DNA of 64,000 nucleotides, taken from contig WOFQ01000055.1 of the NCBI GenBank assembly GCA_012184525.1, positions 124,001 to 188,000 on the forward strand, written 5' to 3'. Origin of the DNA: Xenoacremonium recifei (Eukaryota > Ascomycota > Sordariomycetes > Hypocreales > Nectriaceae). Of this stretch, positions 20,629 through 30,901 are shown one piece after another. The notes under the pieces were generated by a model that saw only the letters and a list, made by a program, of their open reading frames with translations, had not been told where the DNA came from and did not search any database. Each line of letters opens with the position of its first letter. Position 1 is the first letter of the stretch. The position numbers were made by a program, and so were the translations under genes.

Positions 20629-22477
20629 ATGCCGCCCTTTGTCAGGGCGCTTCCCGCCTCCTCCGCCCGGCGATTGCGTCGGGTTACGAGCTTCCCCAAC
20701 AGCGCCCTTCCGAGACCGCACCCTCGGACACTCCTCCACCGACCGCTCTCGACATGCCGCCCTGTCCTTGCCTCCCGGCGAACCGCCGACTTCAATTCCG
20801 GCTTCACGAACAGTTATGACCCCTCTGTCGATACCGGGCGCGGGCCCATGTTCAACAAGACGTCCTTCGGCGTCCCGCAGTTCTATCCCCGAGATCTCAA
20901 GAAGCGTGTCGATGACTACGTCGTGGGCCAAGACCGAGCAAAGAAGACGATCTGTGCGACGATATTCAACCACTACCAGAACCTGCGGCGGCGGCATCAA
21001 CATGAGCATGAAGAGCGGAACCGGCGCGACAAGGTGATGCGCCAGAGGTTTGCTAGGGACAGGGAGCTGCATCAGAAGCGCCGTGAGATGCACCCTGTCG
21101 AAGGTCAGCTTTCTCCTGGGTCTCCCCCTGAGCGGCTCGCCGCTGATGCTTTCGAAGATGAATTCCCAGGCCACAACGAGTCGGTCCGTCAGATGTACGA
21201 GACAGCCGAAGCTGAGGAGGATAATGTTGATAATCTCTACGCGCCCGAGGATCCCTCGGTCCCTGAGCACGTCAAGATCGACAAGAGTAACCTCCTCTTG
21301 ATCGGCCCTACCGGGGTTGGGAAGACGTACATATTGGAGTGAGTACCTCGAGGCGATTCTTTGTAGCACAGTGCTGACAGTCTGTAGGACCCTGAGCAAA
21401 AAAATCAAGGTTCCCTTCTCGATATGCGACTGTAATTCGTTCACTCAGGCCGGCTACATAGGGCAAGATGTCGAGACCTGCATCGAACGACTCCTCATTG
21501 AGGCGAATTATGATATTAAGGCGACTGAACATGGCATCGTCGTTCTCGACGAGTTTGACAAAATTGCGAGGCGAGAGACGACTACGGGTCGCGACGTGGG
21601 CGGCGAAGGTGTGCAACAAGCGCTCCTGAAGCTCGTCGAGGGTACCAAGGTCACGATCAACGTCAAGGACAACCGCTCCTCTCGCTCGACACCACCTATC
21701 ACGACCAATTACACGAATGCCGGAAGCACTTCATCCTCACCTCAGGCCGCCCCGCCAGGAGGCAAGGTTGATCAGTATACCATCGACACGACCAACATTC
21801 TCTTCGTTTTCTGTGGTGCATTTGTTGGCCTTGATAAAGCCATCCTCCGCCGCGTCGCCCGGCCATCAATGGGCTTCGGCGGTGAACTACGCGGTCGTTC
21901 GACCATGTCCGGGAGCAAGCAGGTGCTCCCGCCGGAATCTTACACACATCTACCACATCACTCTCCTCTCTCCGCCGCATCATTTACGCCCCTTGATCTG
22001 GCCACCCCCGCCGACCTGCAAACCTTCGGCTTCATCCCCGAGCTTATCGGTCGATTGCACAATATTTGTGCGCTCAGCCCGCTCAGCAAAGAAGACCTGT
22101 TCCGCATCCTCACCGAGCCGCGGAACAGCCTCGTCGCACAGTATACTGCCCTCTTTGAGACCTACCCCTCGCGCCTGTTCTTCACAGAGCGCGCCCTGTA
22201 CGCCATCGCCGAGCGTGCTGCAGCCTCAGAAACAGGTGCCCGTGGGTTGAAGATGGAGATGGAGCGTGTACTCGCAGAGCCCATGTTTGACGCCCCCATG
22301 CCCTACGTGCTGATCACCGAGGCCGCTGTGAGGGGCACCGAGAAGGCCGGCTACTGGGGCAAGGACGGGCGCTTTGAGGTTGACCGGAGGATGGAGGAGG
22401 AGGAGTTGCATCCTTCGAAGCCGCAGCCGGTGCCGACGTTTGAACGGTACCGGGAGGCTGGACAGAGCGGCGGTTGA
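20629..22477 (+). CDS. MCX1: Mitochondrial ClpX-type AAA+ unfoldase
   Basis: Matrix AAA+ unfoldase of the ClpX family. Two exons, 20629-21338 and 21388-22477, with a 49-nt GTGAGT...TGTAG intron joining ILE to TLSKKI, give 599 residues. The N-terminus is Arg/Ser/Pro-rich without acids, a mitochondrial presequence. The zinc-binding domain of bacterial ClpX is absent, as in yeast Mcx1. Key elements: VVGQDRAKK near residue 103, Walker A GPTGVGKT near 226, the QAGYIGQDVE pore region, Walker B IVVLDEFDKIARR, the GEGVQQALLKLVEG sensor region, and the arginine-containing FGFIPELIGR block. About 90 highly charged residues lie between VGQD and Walker A, longer than in bacteria. The C-terminus is a small alpha/beta D2-like domain. 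ClpP is missing from many fungi, so a ClpP-independent role is likely (family knowledge). Confidence 0.93.
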
Positions 22478-22952
22478 AAGACGTATGACATGATTGATGT
22501 GTAAGTTGGGTGTACGGAGCAATGGGGGCCTTTGGTTAGATGGTTTGTACAATGCATTGTTCTGGACATGCAGCTTGGGTTTGTAACGTAGTGAGGAGAT
22601 GAGTAACTGCAGATGCTCGTATATAGGTCGGTCGGGGGTTGAGCATGTGCACTCATGGGGGCCCCATGTAACAGAGCACTGTATGACAGCAAATGATACC
22701 AAATAAGAAAAAAAAGAATAGCGTTCAAACAATGACTCGGGATCCGTTGTTGTTGTAGTACAGTATTTACACCAAGTAGATTTAGACTCGGAGTCACCAC
22801 GAAAGCCTCCCCCTCCGCTAGACCCATGCTTCTTCTTCTAAGACCATTTTACACATGGGACACGTCGCCATGAGCCTGCTCTCGCCACACCTCACTCCAT
22901 CTCCTTCTAAAACGCGACAAAGGGAATATCAAGTAACGTCGGGAGGCGTCGC
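22478..22952. other. Convergent 3' intergenic region
   Basis: 475 bases between the 3' ends of ClpX (+) and COX5 (-). Only UTR-like sequence is seen. Confidence 0.6.
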
Positions 22953-23863
22953 TTAGTTGCCGCCGGGAGGTGACTGGACCATACCCTTGCCCTTGTAGCC
23001 TTCGGAGGTGGTGCCGGTGAAGGGGTCGGCTTTTTGGTTCTTGGGGAACGTCAGCACCGCAGGATATTAGGGAAAATACGGAGAAGTCTACCTTGAGGAG
23101 CTCGTTGGACTGCTCCTGGTACTCGGCGGTCATGGTGTAGGGAGCGGGCTTGGCGACCATGCGGATGGCGCCGAAGATAGCCAGACTGGCGAAGAGGCCG
23201 ACGGCAACACCCCAGGCGATGCGGGCGTTGGTGCCGGGGGGGTCGATGGCACGGGGACCGTGAGGGCCGAAGGCGATCCAGTAAGCTATGACGACAATTG
23301 TTAGTCTTGATGCTGCCAGGCGATGGTGGTGGTGGATATCGAGGGAGGGAGGTAATCAGGCGAGCCACTATCACCACGGGGAATGGTCAGCACGCCAGCA
23401 CCACTCGCTTCGACAGCCATTGCAGCAGCAGCCATTGACCAATGCCAATTCCACGTTGTCGATCGAGCAATTCGGCCCAATTGAGGGTCTAGACGGTGCC
23501 GCTGCAAGGCTACGAGGCGAGGGTGGTTCCCGGGCGAGGGACGATTCGGCGATGACAGCTTCGTTCGGCTAATCTGGGAGGTATTTTTCTTGGAGTCGGG
23601 GGGGATCGATCTCGGGCACACGCACCGGCCTTCTTCTCCTGGAGGGTGAGCTCCTTCCAGTCGCTGCGCATGCGGTCACGCAGGGCCATCCAGAGATCGG
23701 CCTGCTCCTGAAGCGGCATGCCCTCCCATCGCTTCTCGATGTTGGCGAGCGTCGGGTTGGAGATGGCGTGAGTGGACGCCGCGCGGGCGGCCAGGGCGGG
23801 CTGCTGCGTGCAGCTGCGCACCAGGCTCTTGCGCAGCAGGTTGGAGGCCGGAGAGCGCAGCAT
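22953..23863 (-). CDS. COX5: Cytochrome c oxidase subunit V (COX IV family)
   Basis: Nuclear-encoded subunit of respiratory complex IV in the inner mitochondrial membrane. Three exons: 23626-23863, 23092-23285, 22953-23039, giving 172 residues, normal for fungal Cox5. Introns are 340 nt and 52 nt, GT-AG, in phase; the first is unusually long for this window. The N-terminus MLRSPASNLLRKSLVRS is an amphipathic basic presequence with likely processing near AARAAST. The mature part has the COX IV landmarks: LANIEKRWEGMPLQEQADLW, the EKKAAYWIAFGPHGPR segment, one membrane helix (ARIAWGVAVGLFASLAIFGAI), and the matrix/IMS tail with YTMTAEYQEQSNE. The start at 23863 was preferred to longer upstream open frames because it begins the presequence. 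The C-terminus is VQSPPGGN. Confidence 0.94.
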
Positions 23864-24704
23864 TGTGAAGTGTCGATGGAGCGGAGAGGGTGAGTATCGA
23901 TCGAAGGGAAAAGGAACGGCGGCGGGTGAGCGAGAAGGGCGAGGACGGGGAGAGTGAGTTCTTGGTTTGGGATTGGGGTTTCTTGCTGGAGCCGGAGCAA
24001 ATTCGAGCAATCGTATGATGGGCCCCGTGCCTGCCCAGCTGTCCGGGAGATGCTCGGCTCGAAGGATGACTAACCGGATTCGACGGCTGCACGTGACTCT
24101 AGTGGGCCCGCGACGAGGATTTTGCCGGGCTGGTTGACTATCGCGAATTTGGTCCCCTCTTATTGGCTGCGGGGGGAATGACGAAGTTGAGATGGGATGA
24201 AAGCCACGATAAGGGCAGCACCAGAAAGAGACTCGGGTCAATGCTTCACTGACAAGCCATTGTGAGGTCCCAGAGTCGAATCCTCGCTTCAATTTTCATT
24301 TTCTGCCCCTCGTCGATGCCCGATCCCGTCAGCCGGGACTTCTCGGTATGCCCCTGCTCGCAGGTCGGCGACCACAGTCCATCGTCCTGACAAGTGGTGT
24401 GATGTCGAAGATCCCAGCCAGCATTTCCTATCTCAGATATCTCACGCCGTGACAGCTGCAGGGAGCGCACAAAAATGATATGTATTATTCCGGATTGGGG
24501 AGGGTCTGTCCTATCCTGTCCTGTGCCCGATGCAAAGAAAATCCCACACGCGAACCGCTCTATATGCTGTCTAAGTACATGTATCAAGATCTAGCGTCTT
24601 TCCTCCTTTCTACTTGAGGTACCATAGTACGTATCGATACCTTTTTTAGAGATGCGTTCAACACCAACTACGAAGCAACGAGTGTTGCAACCCGCGAAAT
24701 CCAC
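23864..24704. other. COX5 promoter and MFS 3' intergenic region
   Basis: Both flanking genes are on minus. The sequence near 23864-24120 is GC-rich; near 24450-24660 it is AT-rich. A tRNA T-arm-like string at about 24280 does not belong to a complete tRNA. No gene is visible. Confidence 0.5.
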
Positions 24705-26458
24705 TCAAAACTCGACTCCAAACAGGTTGTGCTGGCGGATCCTCGCACCGTACTTCATAAAGATGATGGGCGCGGGTATCAGCGCCACGGCGATAAACGC
24801 CAGCAACGAACTGCCCCAGCCCAGGCCCAACGCATCAAACATCGAACGTCCTCCTAATGGAAGCAGTGCTCCAAAGAGGGAACGCACAACGGTGTTGGCG
24901 GCCATGGCAGACGCTGCATACTGGAGGAATGCATCGACCAGATACACCGAGGTGGACATCTATCAGGCATTAGCTGGGCACGATGGATAGTTTCACATCG
25001 CGGAATACTTACAAGAGCAGCGACCATTCCAACTCCAAGGAGCGCAGTGCCCATGATGGGCCCCATCCAGTGCTCGTCCTTTTCAGCGGTCCATCCAAAA
25101 AGGAACAACCCGGCTGGGATGAAGGCGGAAGCGAAGATCATCACGGGGAGACGGTATTCAGGCTGAGACTCTCCTCCGTTCTTCTTGGTGAGATACACGA
25201 CCAAGCGGTCCGACGTTGCCCCTGCGACACCCAGGCCGAGGAGGGCACCAACGCCGAGACCAATGTACGCGAGACCGACGTCGCCCTGAGAGAAGTGGTA
25301 CTGCGTCTCGAACATGTCGGGCATGGCCGTGAAGATGAGGTACATGTAGCCATAGCAGATGGCCACGTACAAGGACAGAACGAAGACGATGGGCGAGAAG
25401 ATGAGCATCTTGGAGGGCCGGACGATGGCCAAACGGAAGAGCTCCTTTGGGGTTCGGCCAGTGTCGAGCGCCGAGCGCAGCTTGGGGTTGCCCGTCTCCT
25501 TGCGGAGTCTCTTCGTCTTTCTGTCGAGGATGGTGTAGGCGTATGTCTCCCGCAGGAAGACGAAGCTCAGGACCGTGATAACACCAGCCTGTGTCGGCAC
25601 AGTTAGCGACAAACTCATGCGAAAGGCGAGGCAAGGCACTTACCAGCATAGTGACCAACCAGAAGGACCAACGCCAGCTCTTGGCCTCGGACAAGTATCC
25701 TCCGGCTACACATTTTGTTAGCTTATGTGATCCCGAGTCCAGGAATTCCAGACGTTCATACCAACAGGTCCAATGACTGGCCCGATCAACGGCCCCAAAA
25801 TCCAGCCAGACATGGCCGCGCCACGCTTCTCCCTAGGGACGATGTCGGCAATGGTTCCCGCTCCGAGGGTTAGCGGACAGCAACCAGCCAGACCGGCCAA
25901 GAATCGGAAGGCGATGAGACCACCCAGGTTGGGAGCTTTGGCGCAAGCGATGGTGAAGACGACAAAGAGAACGTTGCAGATGTGGTACAGCAAGTTGCGG
26001 CCGTACATCTCTGAAAGGGGCGCGATGACCAGAGGCCCGAAGCAGTAGCCGAGCAGATAGACGGAGACGATAAAGGAGGCCAGCTCCAGGTTGGTGGAGT
26101 GGAACTCGTTCATGACCTGTTCGATGCTGGGAGCAAAGATGGACGATGCAAGAGGACTGTCAACAGTTAGCTAATCTGATATTTCAGTAGTACAGAGACG
26201 ATAGACATACGTGGTAAAGGTAATGAGTGAGATTAGCGTGATGGTAATGGTCTTGTGAGTCGACGACCAGTTCATAGGGTTTTGAGGATCATCGGGCCCA
26301 TCCCAGTCGACAACGTCGGGGTCCCGAGGGGCGGTCTCTGGAGCGTCGAGGTCGACAGAGGTAGAGCCGGCCTCGAGATCTTGCTTCTCGTCGGCGAGGG
26401 AGGGAGTCACCTGGGTGCTCCCAGTGTCCAGGCGATCGTCAATTTCGAGGTTCGACAT
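24705..26458 (-). CDS. MFS transporter, DHA1 (drug:H+ antiporter-1 / polyamine) type
   Basis: Plasma-membrane major facilitator with 12 predicted membrane helices, 511 residues. Five exons: 26211-26458, 25762-26156, 25644-25705, 25013-25588, 24705-24959, with introns of 53-56 nt, GT-AG, in phase. The acidic N-terminal tail ends in DDPQNPMNWSSTHK, typical of the fungal Tpo1/Flu1-like DHA1 group. The loop 2-3 motif is PLSEMYGRNLLYH, and antiporter motif C (GWILGPLIGPVIGPVAGGYL) is present in helix 5. A long basic cytosolic loop (LDRKTKRLRKETG) separates the two halves. The gene is divergent from a Zn2Cys6 factor across 919 bp, the usual arrangement for a locally regulated exporter. Substrate unknown: polyamines, drugs or secondary metabolites are all possible. 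Confidence 0.92.
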
Positions 26459-27377
26459 GGTGGAGGAGTGGGTTGTTGCTCGAAAGATGGTATCGACTCT
26501 ACTCTCGAGGAAGTACAGTGTAGATACTTCAGCACGAATGAATAGACCAAAGAAGGTGCTTCATTGAGGATTGAAGATCTTGGACTTGGACTTGGACGTT
26601 TACCAACTCACAGAAGTACTCGAGGACCCTAGAACCCTATGTTAAGAACGTGGGCGGCACAGCTACATATAGCCTAAGGCGGTATCGGACTCAACCCCCG
26701 GCGTCAACACCATGCGAGATGAAAAGACCGCTAAAGCCGTGCACCGTCTCAGATGTGGCTCTCGCTTCGGGGACTTTCCCAGCGAGTACCGGATCTTTGT
26801 AATGTGTTGGACGGGAGCAAGGGCGTGTGATAGGTAGGGCAGAGGCTGGGTCCATGGACTTGGGTGCAGATGGTGTCCGTCCGCTGCGACGTTGGACCCA
26901 TGGGATGATATAGCATGGACACCCTGATTGCAGGACGCAGACTCATTTAACCCTTTTTGAGACTCTATTAGAACTGCAGTAAGGGTTGTAAAATGTACAT
27001 TGAAATATCGTTTTGCTCTCTAGTTAGAGGGTAAGTTATATTGAAGCGTTAGTTGGTATACATGACTCCTTGTTACTGACACCCAAGACGGCCACGTTCT
27101 GTCCTCACCACCATCTGAGATCACAATTCCCAAACGCCACGCCGCACAGAGATTACCCAACGACTCCACAAACCACCCGATGACTCGCAACGCGCGATCC
27201 TTTGCATGGAATTGCTCACCAATATGCCACCACCGGAACCCCCCAACCCTCCGCGCCGTGTCCGCGGAGGGTTAGCCTTCCCACGGAAATTCCGCGGACC
27301 TTTCGCACCTCCGTCATCTTAACTCCCGCTCCGCGCACTCTGCATCCTACAAAGACAACCAGCCAAGAAAGCCAAGC
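26459..27377. other. Divergent promoter, MFS transporter / Zn2Cys6 factor
   Basis: 919 bases shared by two divergent genes. It contains a compact set of CGG/CCG inverted repeats at 27261-27298, annotated separately. No gene is visible. Confidence 0.6.
27261..27298. promoter_or_regulatory. Candidate Zn2Cys6-factor binding sites
   Basis: TCCGCGGA palindromes occur at 27261-27268 and 27291-27298, 30 bp apart start to start. Between them lies CGGAAATTCCG at 27284-27294, a perfect inverted repeat. Inverted CGG triplets are the known target form of Zn2Cys6 dimers. The sites lie 80-117 bp before the Zn2Cys6 ATG. Binding is inference. Confidence 0.4.
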
Positions 27378-29638
27378 ATGGGCCGCCAGCAGCAGCAGAG
27401 CCGCCAGCGCCCGATCTCGTGCCAGTTCTGTCGCCTGCGCAAGCTCCGATGCAGCCGGCAGTTCCCGTGCGGCAACTGTACGTCGCGCGGGGTGCCGTGC
27501 CGGGCGCCGCCGGACCCACCGATGGCCGCTGCCTCCGCTGTGCCGGCGCCGAGGGGGCCTGTGCCGGGGACGGGGAGGCGCCGGCGCGGGTCCGGGAAGG
27601 AGGTTGAGGGGGATGTGTTGAGTCGGTTGGAGAGGCTGGAGTCGTTGTTGACGCTGCGGATTCGGGAGCAGGAGGCGGGCAGTGCTGCTGCTGGGACATT
27701 TGCGCCGCCGCCGCCGCCGCCGCAGAAGATCGTGGTGCCCGCCCCGGTCCCGGTGGCACTCCCATCCGCGAGGGTTCCTGAAGCGCATTCTGCGTTGCCG
27801 CCCAAGGTGCAGGGTCTCGCAGCGGACGCTCTGTTCCTCGATCGGACGTACTTCAGCCCCTGGCCGCTCGTGAGTGATGCTTGCACCGGGAGTGTTGCAG
27901 CGTCGAAGACTAACACCGGTCCAGACCATCAACATCTCAGACAGAATCGCCTTCCGCACCTGTCCCATCCGTCTCATCCGCCAATCTTCCTCGTACATGT
28001 TCCAAAACGCCAACGTGCCCTCGGCCTCGCTCTCAATTGAGCCGACCAAGTGCATATGGCTGCCCGAGCGCGCGGAAGCCCACAAGATCGTTGACAAGTA
28101 TACCAGCGACATCACATATATCCACCATGTCACCCACACGCCGTCGATGCGCCTTCTTGTAGATGAGGTGTATGACAGTCTCTCGAACGAGCCTGAACCG
28201 CCTCTTGGCCCCATCATTCTCCTCCTCTCGATATGCGCCAACGTCACATACGCCTGGATCGACGCGGATAACGAGCGTGCGCTCTTCTCCAGCACGGAAG
28301 AGGCCAACAACCAGGGCACTTTCTGGATCAAAGCGGCGATGGACGTGGTTGACCATGGGCACCGACACTGTCATGCTTCGATGGAGTGTGTGCAGGGTCT
28401 CATCATCCTGAGTTTCGTCATCTCGAACATCGAGGGTATCTCGGCGCAGTCGCGGTACAACATCACCCGCGCCATCGCCATGTGCCGCGAGCTAGGGCTG
28501 CATCGACTCGACCACGACCAGCATCCGGCATATCTCCAGCTCCCGCGGTACTCAGGCGTCAAGCTCGAGATGGGTCGCAGGCTCTGGTGGTACCTCGTAG
28601 GCACAGACTGGTAAGCACTCCCCCTATTAGCCCTCACAGCCCATCTAACGTAACGCTAGGATGATGCCAGGCTTTGTGGGTAGCCATGAAGGCACCTTCA
28701 CGATCCATCCTCAGCACATGAGAGTCAACAAGCCTCTCAACATCAATGACGAAGACCTCCGCGACGACATTGAGCCCGTCGGCAAGCCCATAAACGAACC
28801 CACCGACGTCTCTTACTTCCTTCAGCGCATCCGCTTCGCTGAGCTCTGCCGCGAAACCACCGACCGCATGCCTCTCGCCGCTGTCACCCCTGACATCAGC
28901 TATGATGTGGTCCTCTCGATGGAAGCATCTCTCAACCGCGTCATCAGCGAGCTGCCACCCTTCTTCCACCTCACCCCATCTCAGCTCGAGCGTCTGCCTG
29001 CAACCGACTACCGCCGCACACCATCCTTTACCATCCAATGCTACATCGTCAATCTGTTCATCCAGGGCCAAATGTGCCGCCTGCATCTCCCATTCTTCGC
29101 CCGCGGCACCGTAGACCCATGCTTTACACACTCGCGCCGCAGCGCCCTCGAAGCCGCCCGGCGCATCGTCGAGATCGAGCGGCGTCTTGAAGCAGAGTCG
29201 TTCGCCTTCGCCAACACACGGCTGAAGATGTGCGTGGTACTGAAGAGCGTATTCTCGGCGAGCATCGTATTACTACTAGACGTGTGTCTAGCTAGCGAGG
29301 GTACGGAGGTGCAGGCCAAGCGCGCGGAGCTGATGACAGTCTGGCGCATCCTCGAGGAGGCCAAGCCACAGAGCGGACCGGCGGCGAGACTCATGGAGAT
29401 GCTCAAGCAGGTGATGCACAAGCACAAAGTGTCGTTGCCGGTGCTTGAGCCGCACGGGGTGGCGAATAGCGGGATCCCCCTGACACCAACGTCAGCGGGG
29501 AGTAGAGAGGTCTCGTTTGAAGCGACGCCTTCTGACCCCGTGTCGATGGAACAAGATTGGAGTGCGGAGAATAGGATGGACATTGATGCTATTGATTGGG
29601 ATAGTCTGTTCTGGGGATTAGATGCGACTTTCATTTAG
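27378..29638 (+). CDS. Zn(II)2Cys6 transcription factor with fungal_trans domain
   Basis: Nuclear regulator of 718 residues. Three exons: 27378-27869, 27925-28610, 28660-29638, with 55-nt and 49-nt introns in phase. The zinc cluster is at Cys15, Cys18, Cys25, Cys31, Cys34, Cys41 (C-x2-C-x6-C-x5-C-x2-C-x6-C) with basic RLRKLR between. A short coiled-coil-like segment (VLSRLERLESLLTLR) follows near residue 80, consistent with dimerisation, then a proline run. The central fungal_trans homology region is clear: SRYNITRAIAMCRELGLHRLD and MGRRLWWYLVGTDW. The C-terminus is acidic (DIDAIDWDSLFWG), a plausible activation domain. The divergent neighbour is an MFS exporter, its likeliest target; this is inference. 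The first ATG after an in-frame stop was chosen. Confidence 0.92.
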
Positions 29639-30167
29639 GGGTTATAGGGTAAACAATGCATATATAATGACGGATGGGAACTCACATAGAACGTGGGATT
29701 CACCCTCAATGACGAGGGGACGATTGGATAAGGACATAATGAATTATAGACTATTCTGTTGTAATCTGTGTTATAGTACTTTGTTGCTACTGTGATATCG
29801 TTGAGAGACTGACATGTTGATATCTGCCTACCTGAATAGGATGTGTTGACGATATCTTGACAATTTCAAAGATTTAGATATTTCATGGCTCGAATGAGAG
29901 GCAATAGTGCAGAGGTAAGCAGAGCAAGCAAGTCGGACACCTGGAGCAAGATATATCCTATTATAAACGAGTGTAATATACATTCCCGCTACATGCCGAG
30001 GGATCCTTCGGCGAACCTGTCGACAATGTCGTCACCGAACCGCGGCCCTTTAGGGCCAGAGTCTCAATCCTGATTGTCCATTTTCAAAGAGAAAATGGCC
30101 TTATCATATCGTACACAGGGCCAGCCACACTCTTTGGTGCGACTCCCCCCATTTGAGCGCCTTGATC
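29639..30167. other. Convergent 3' intergenic region
   Basis: AT-rich sequence between the Zn2Cys6 gene (+) and a small minus-strand gene. A short GGCCCTTTAGGGCC palindrome lies near 30043-30056. No gene is visible. Confidence 0.5.
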
Positions 30168-30470
30168 TCATTTGGTTACGGGTGCAGGATTTTTCGCTGG
30201 ATCTATGGGCGATGGTTCACTTCACAGCAGTCAGCAAGTCCATTTCCAAATGAATAAAAAAAGCTTCAAAAACCATTTACACATACCCCTGTGGTAGTTT
30301 TTGGCCCTTCATCGCGTCAGGAGCAAAGACTGGTTGGAAGGTGTAGTATCCTGAAGGCGTCAAGTCAGTCTGGATAAGGGGAGGATGAGGAATTGAGGCA
30401 GCAGCTTACCGCCGATGACACCGCAGAATACAGTCAAGACTAGAGGCACGGCTCTTTGAAGGGCACTCAT
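30168..30470 (-). CDS. Small single-pass membrane protein (44 or 58 residues)
   Basis: Not covered by any long open frame; found by splicing. Exon 1 is 30410-30470 (ATG at 30470). A 59-nt GTAAGC...TTCAG intron follows. If exon 2 reads through, it stops at 30277 and gives 44 residues. If a second intron (30220-30286, GTATGT donor, CTGAC branch site, GAAG acceptor) is removed, exons are 30410-30470, 30287-30350 and 30168-30219, giving 58 residues ending in NPAPVTK. Both forms share MSALQRAVPLVLTVFCGVIG, a hydrophobic helix with one basic residue before it, then GYYTFQPVF. This is the look of small mitochondrial inner-membrane assembly factors, but I do not recognise the family. Continuous coding sense across two introns supports a real gene. 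Confidence 0.55.
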
Positions 30471-30901
30471 GTTGATCTGACAGAGTCTCTCAGCGAGGAA
30501 TTGATGAGATCAAGGACATGTATTGCGGCACGGTATCTTCGTGGAGTTGAGTCTCGCTTTAGTGGATGGTTATAGTGGGCGTCAGCGACTTCACACGCTA
30601 AACGCTAGAGCCCGATCCCGAGGAACCATCTCCCCACATTTTTTGTTCCGCCTGGCTGGCGCGATCGCTTCAACGCGTCTCCTAATTCCTCGACCGCGTC
30701 CGAGTCCCATCCCCATCCCGGTCCCCCGCCACCTTTGTACAGGTACCTACATCTGCTTAAGTAAGGTGCTTCACCTCGCAGAACTTCACGTCGTACCATT
30801 TGCCTCCTCCTATCCCTTGCAACAAACCTGGAGCTCGATTATAGCAGCTCAACCTTGACCTCGACAGCATGGCCTGATCAGGACCATGCCCAATGCGAAT
30901 C
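30471..30901. other. Divergent promoter region
   Basis: 431 bases between the small membrane-protein gene (-) and MUS7 (+). CT- and CCCATCCCC-rich sequence near 30700-30730 resembles a fungal core promoter. No gene is visible. Confidence 0.5.

Noticed and set aside
20602..21444. 280-codon open frame antisense to ClpX
   Set aside because: Lies opposite a well-supported AAA+ gene in GC-rich DNA; the composition is that of a reverse-complement shadow.
23864..24292. Upstream in-frame extension of COX5
   Set aside because: Would bury the mitochondrial presequence; the family length fits the ATG at 23863.
24270..24300. String AGTCGAATCCTCGC resembling a tRNA T-arm
   Set aside because: The loop does not start TTC, and no acceptor, D-arm or anticodon arm can be folded around it.
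27216..28331. 371-codon open frame antisense to the second Zn2Cys6 gene
   Set aside because: Low-complexity Pro/Arg composition and no domain; shadow of the coding strand.
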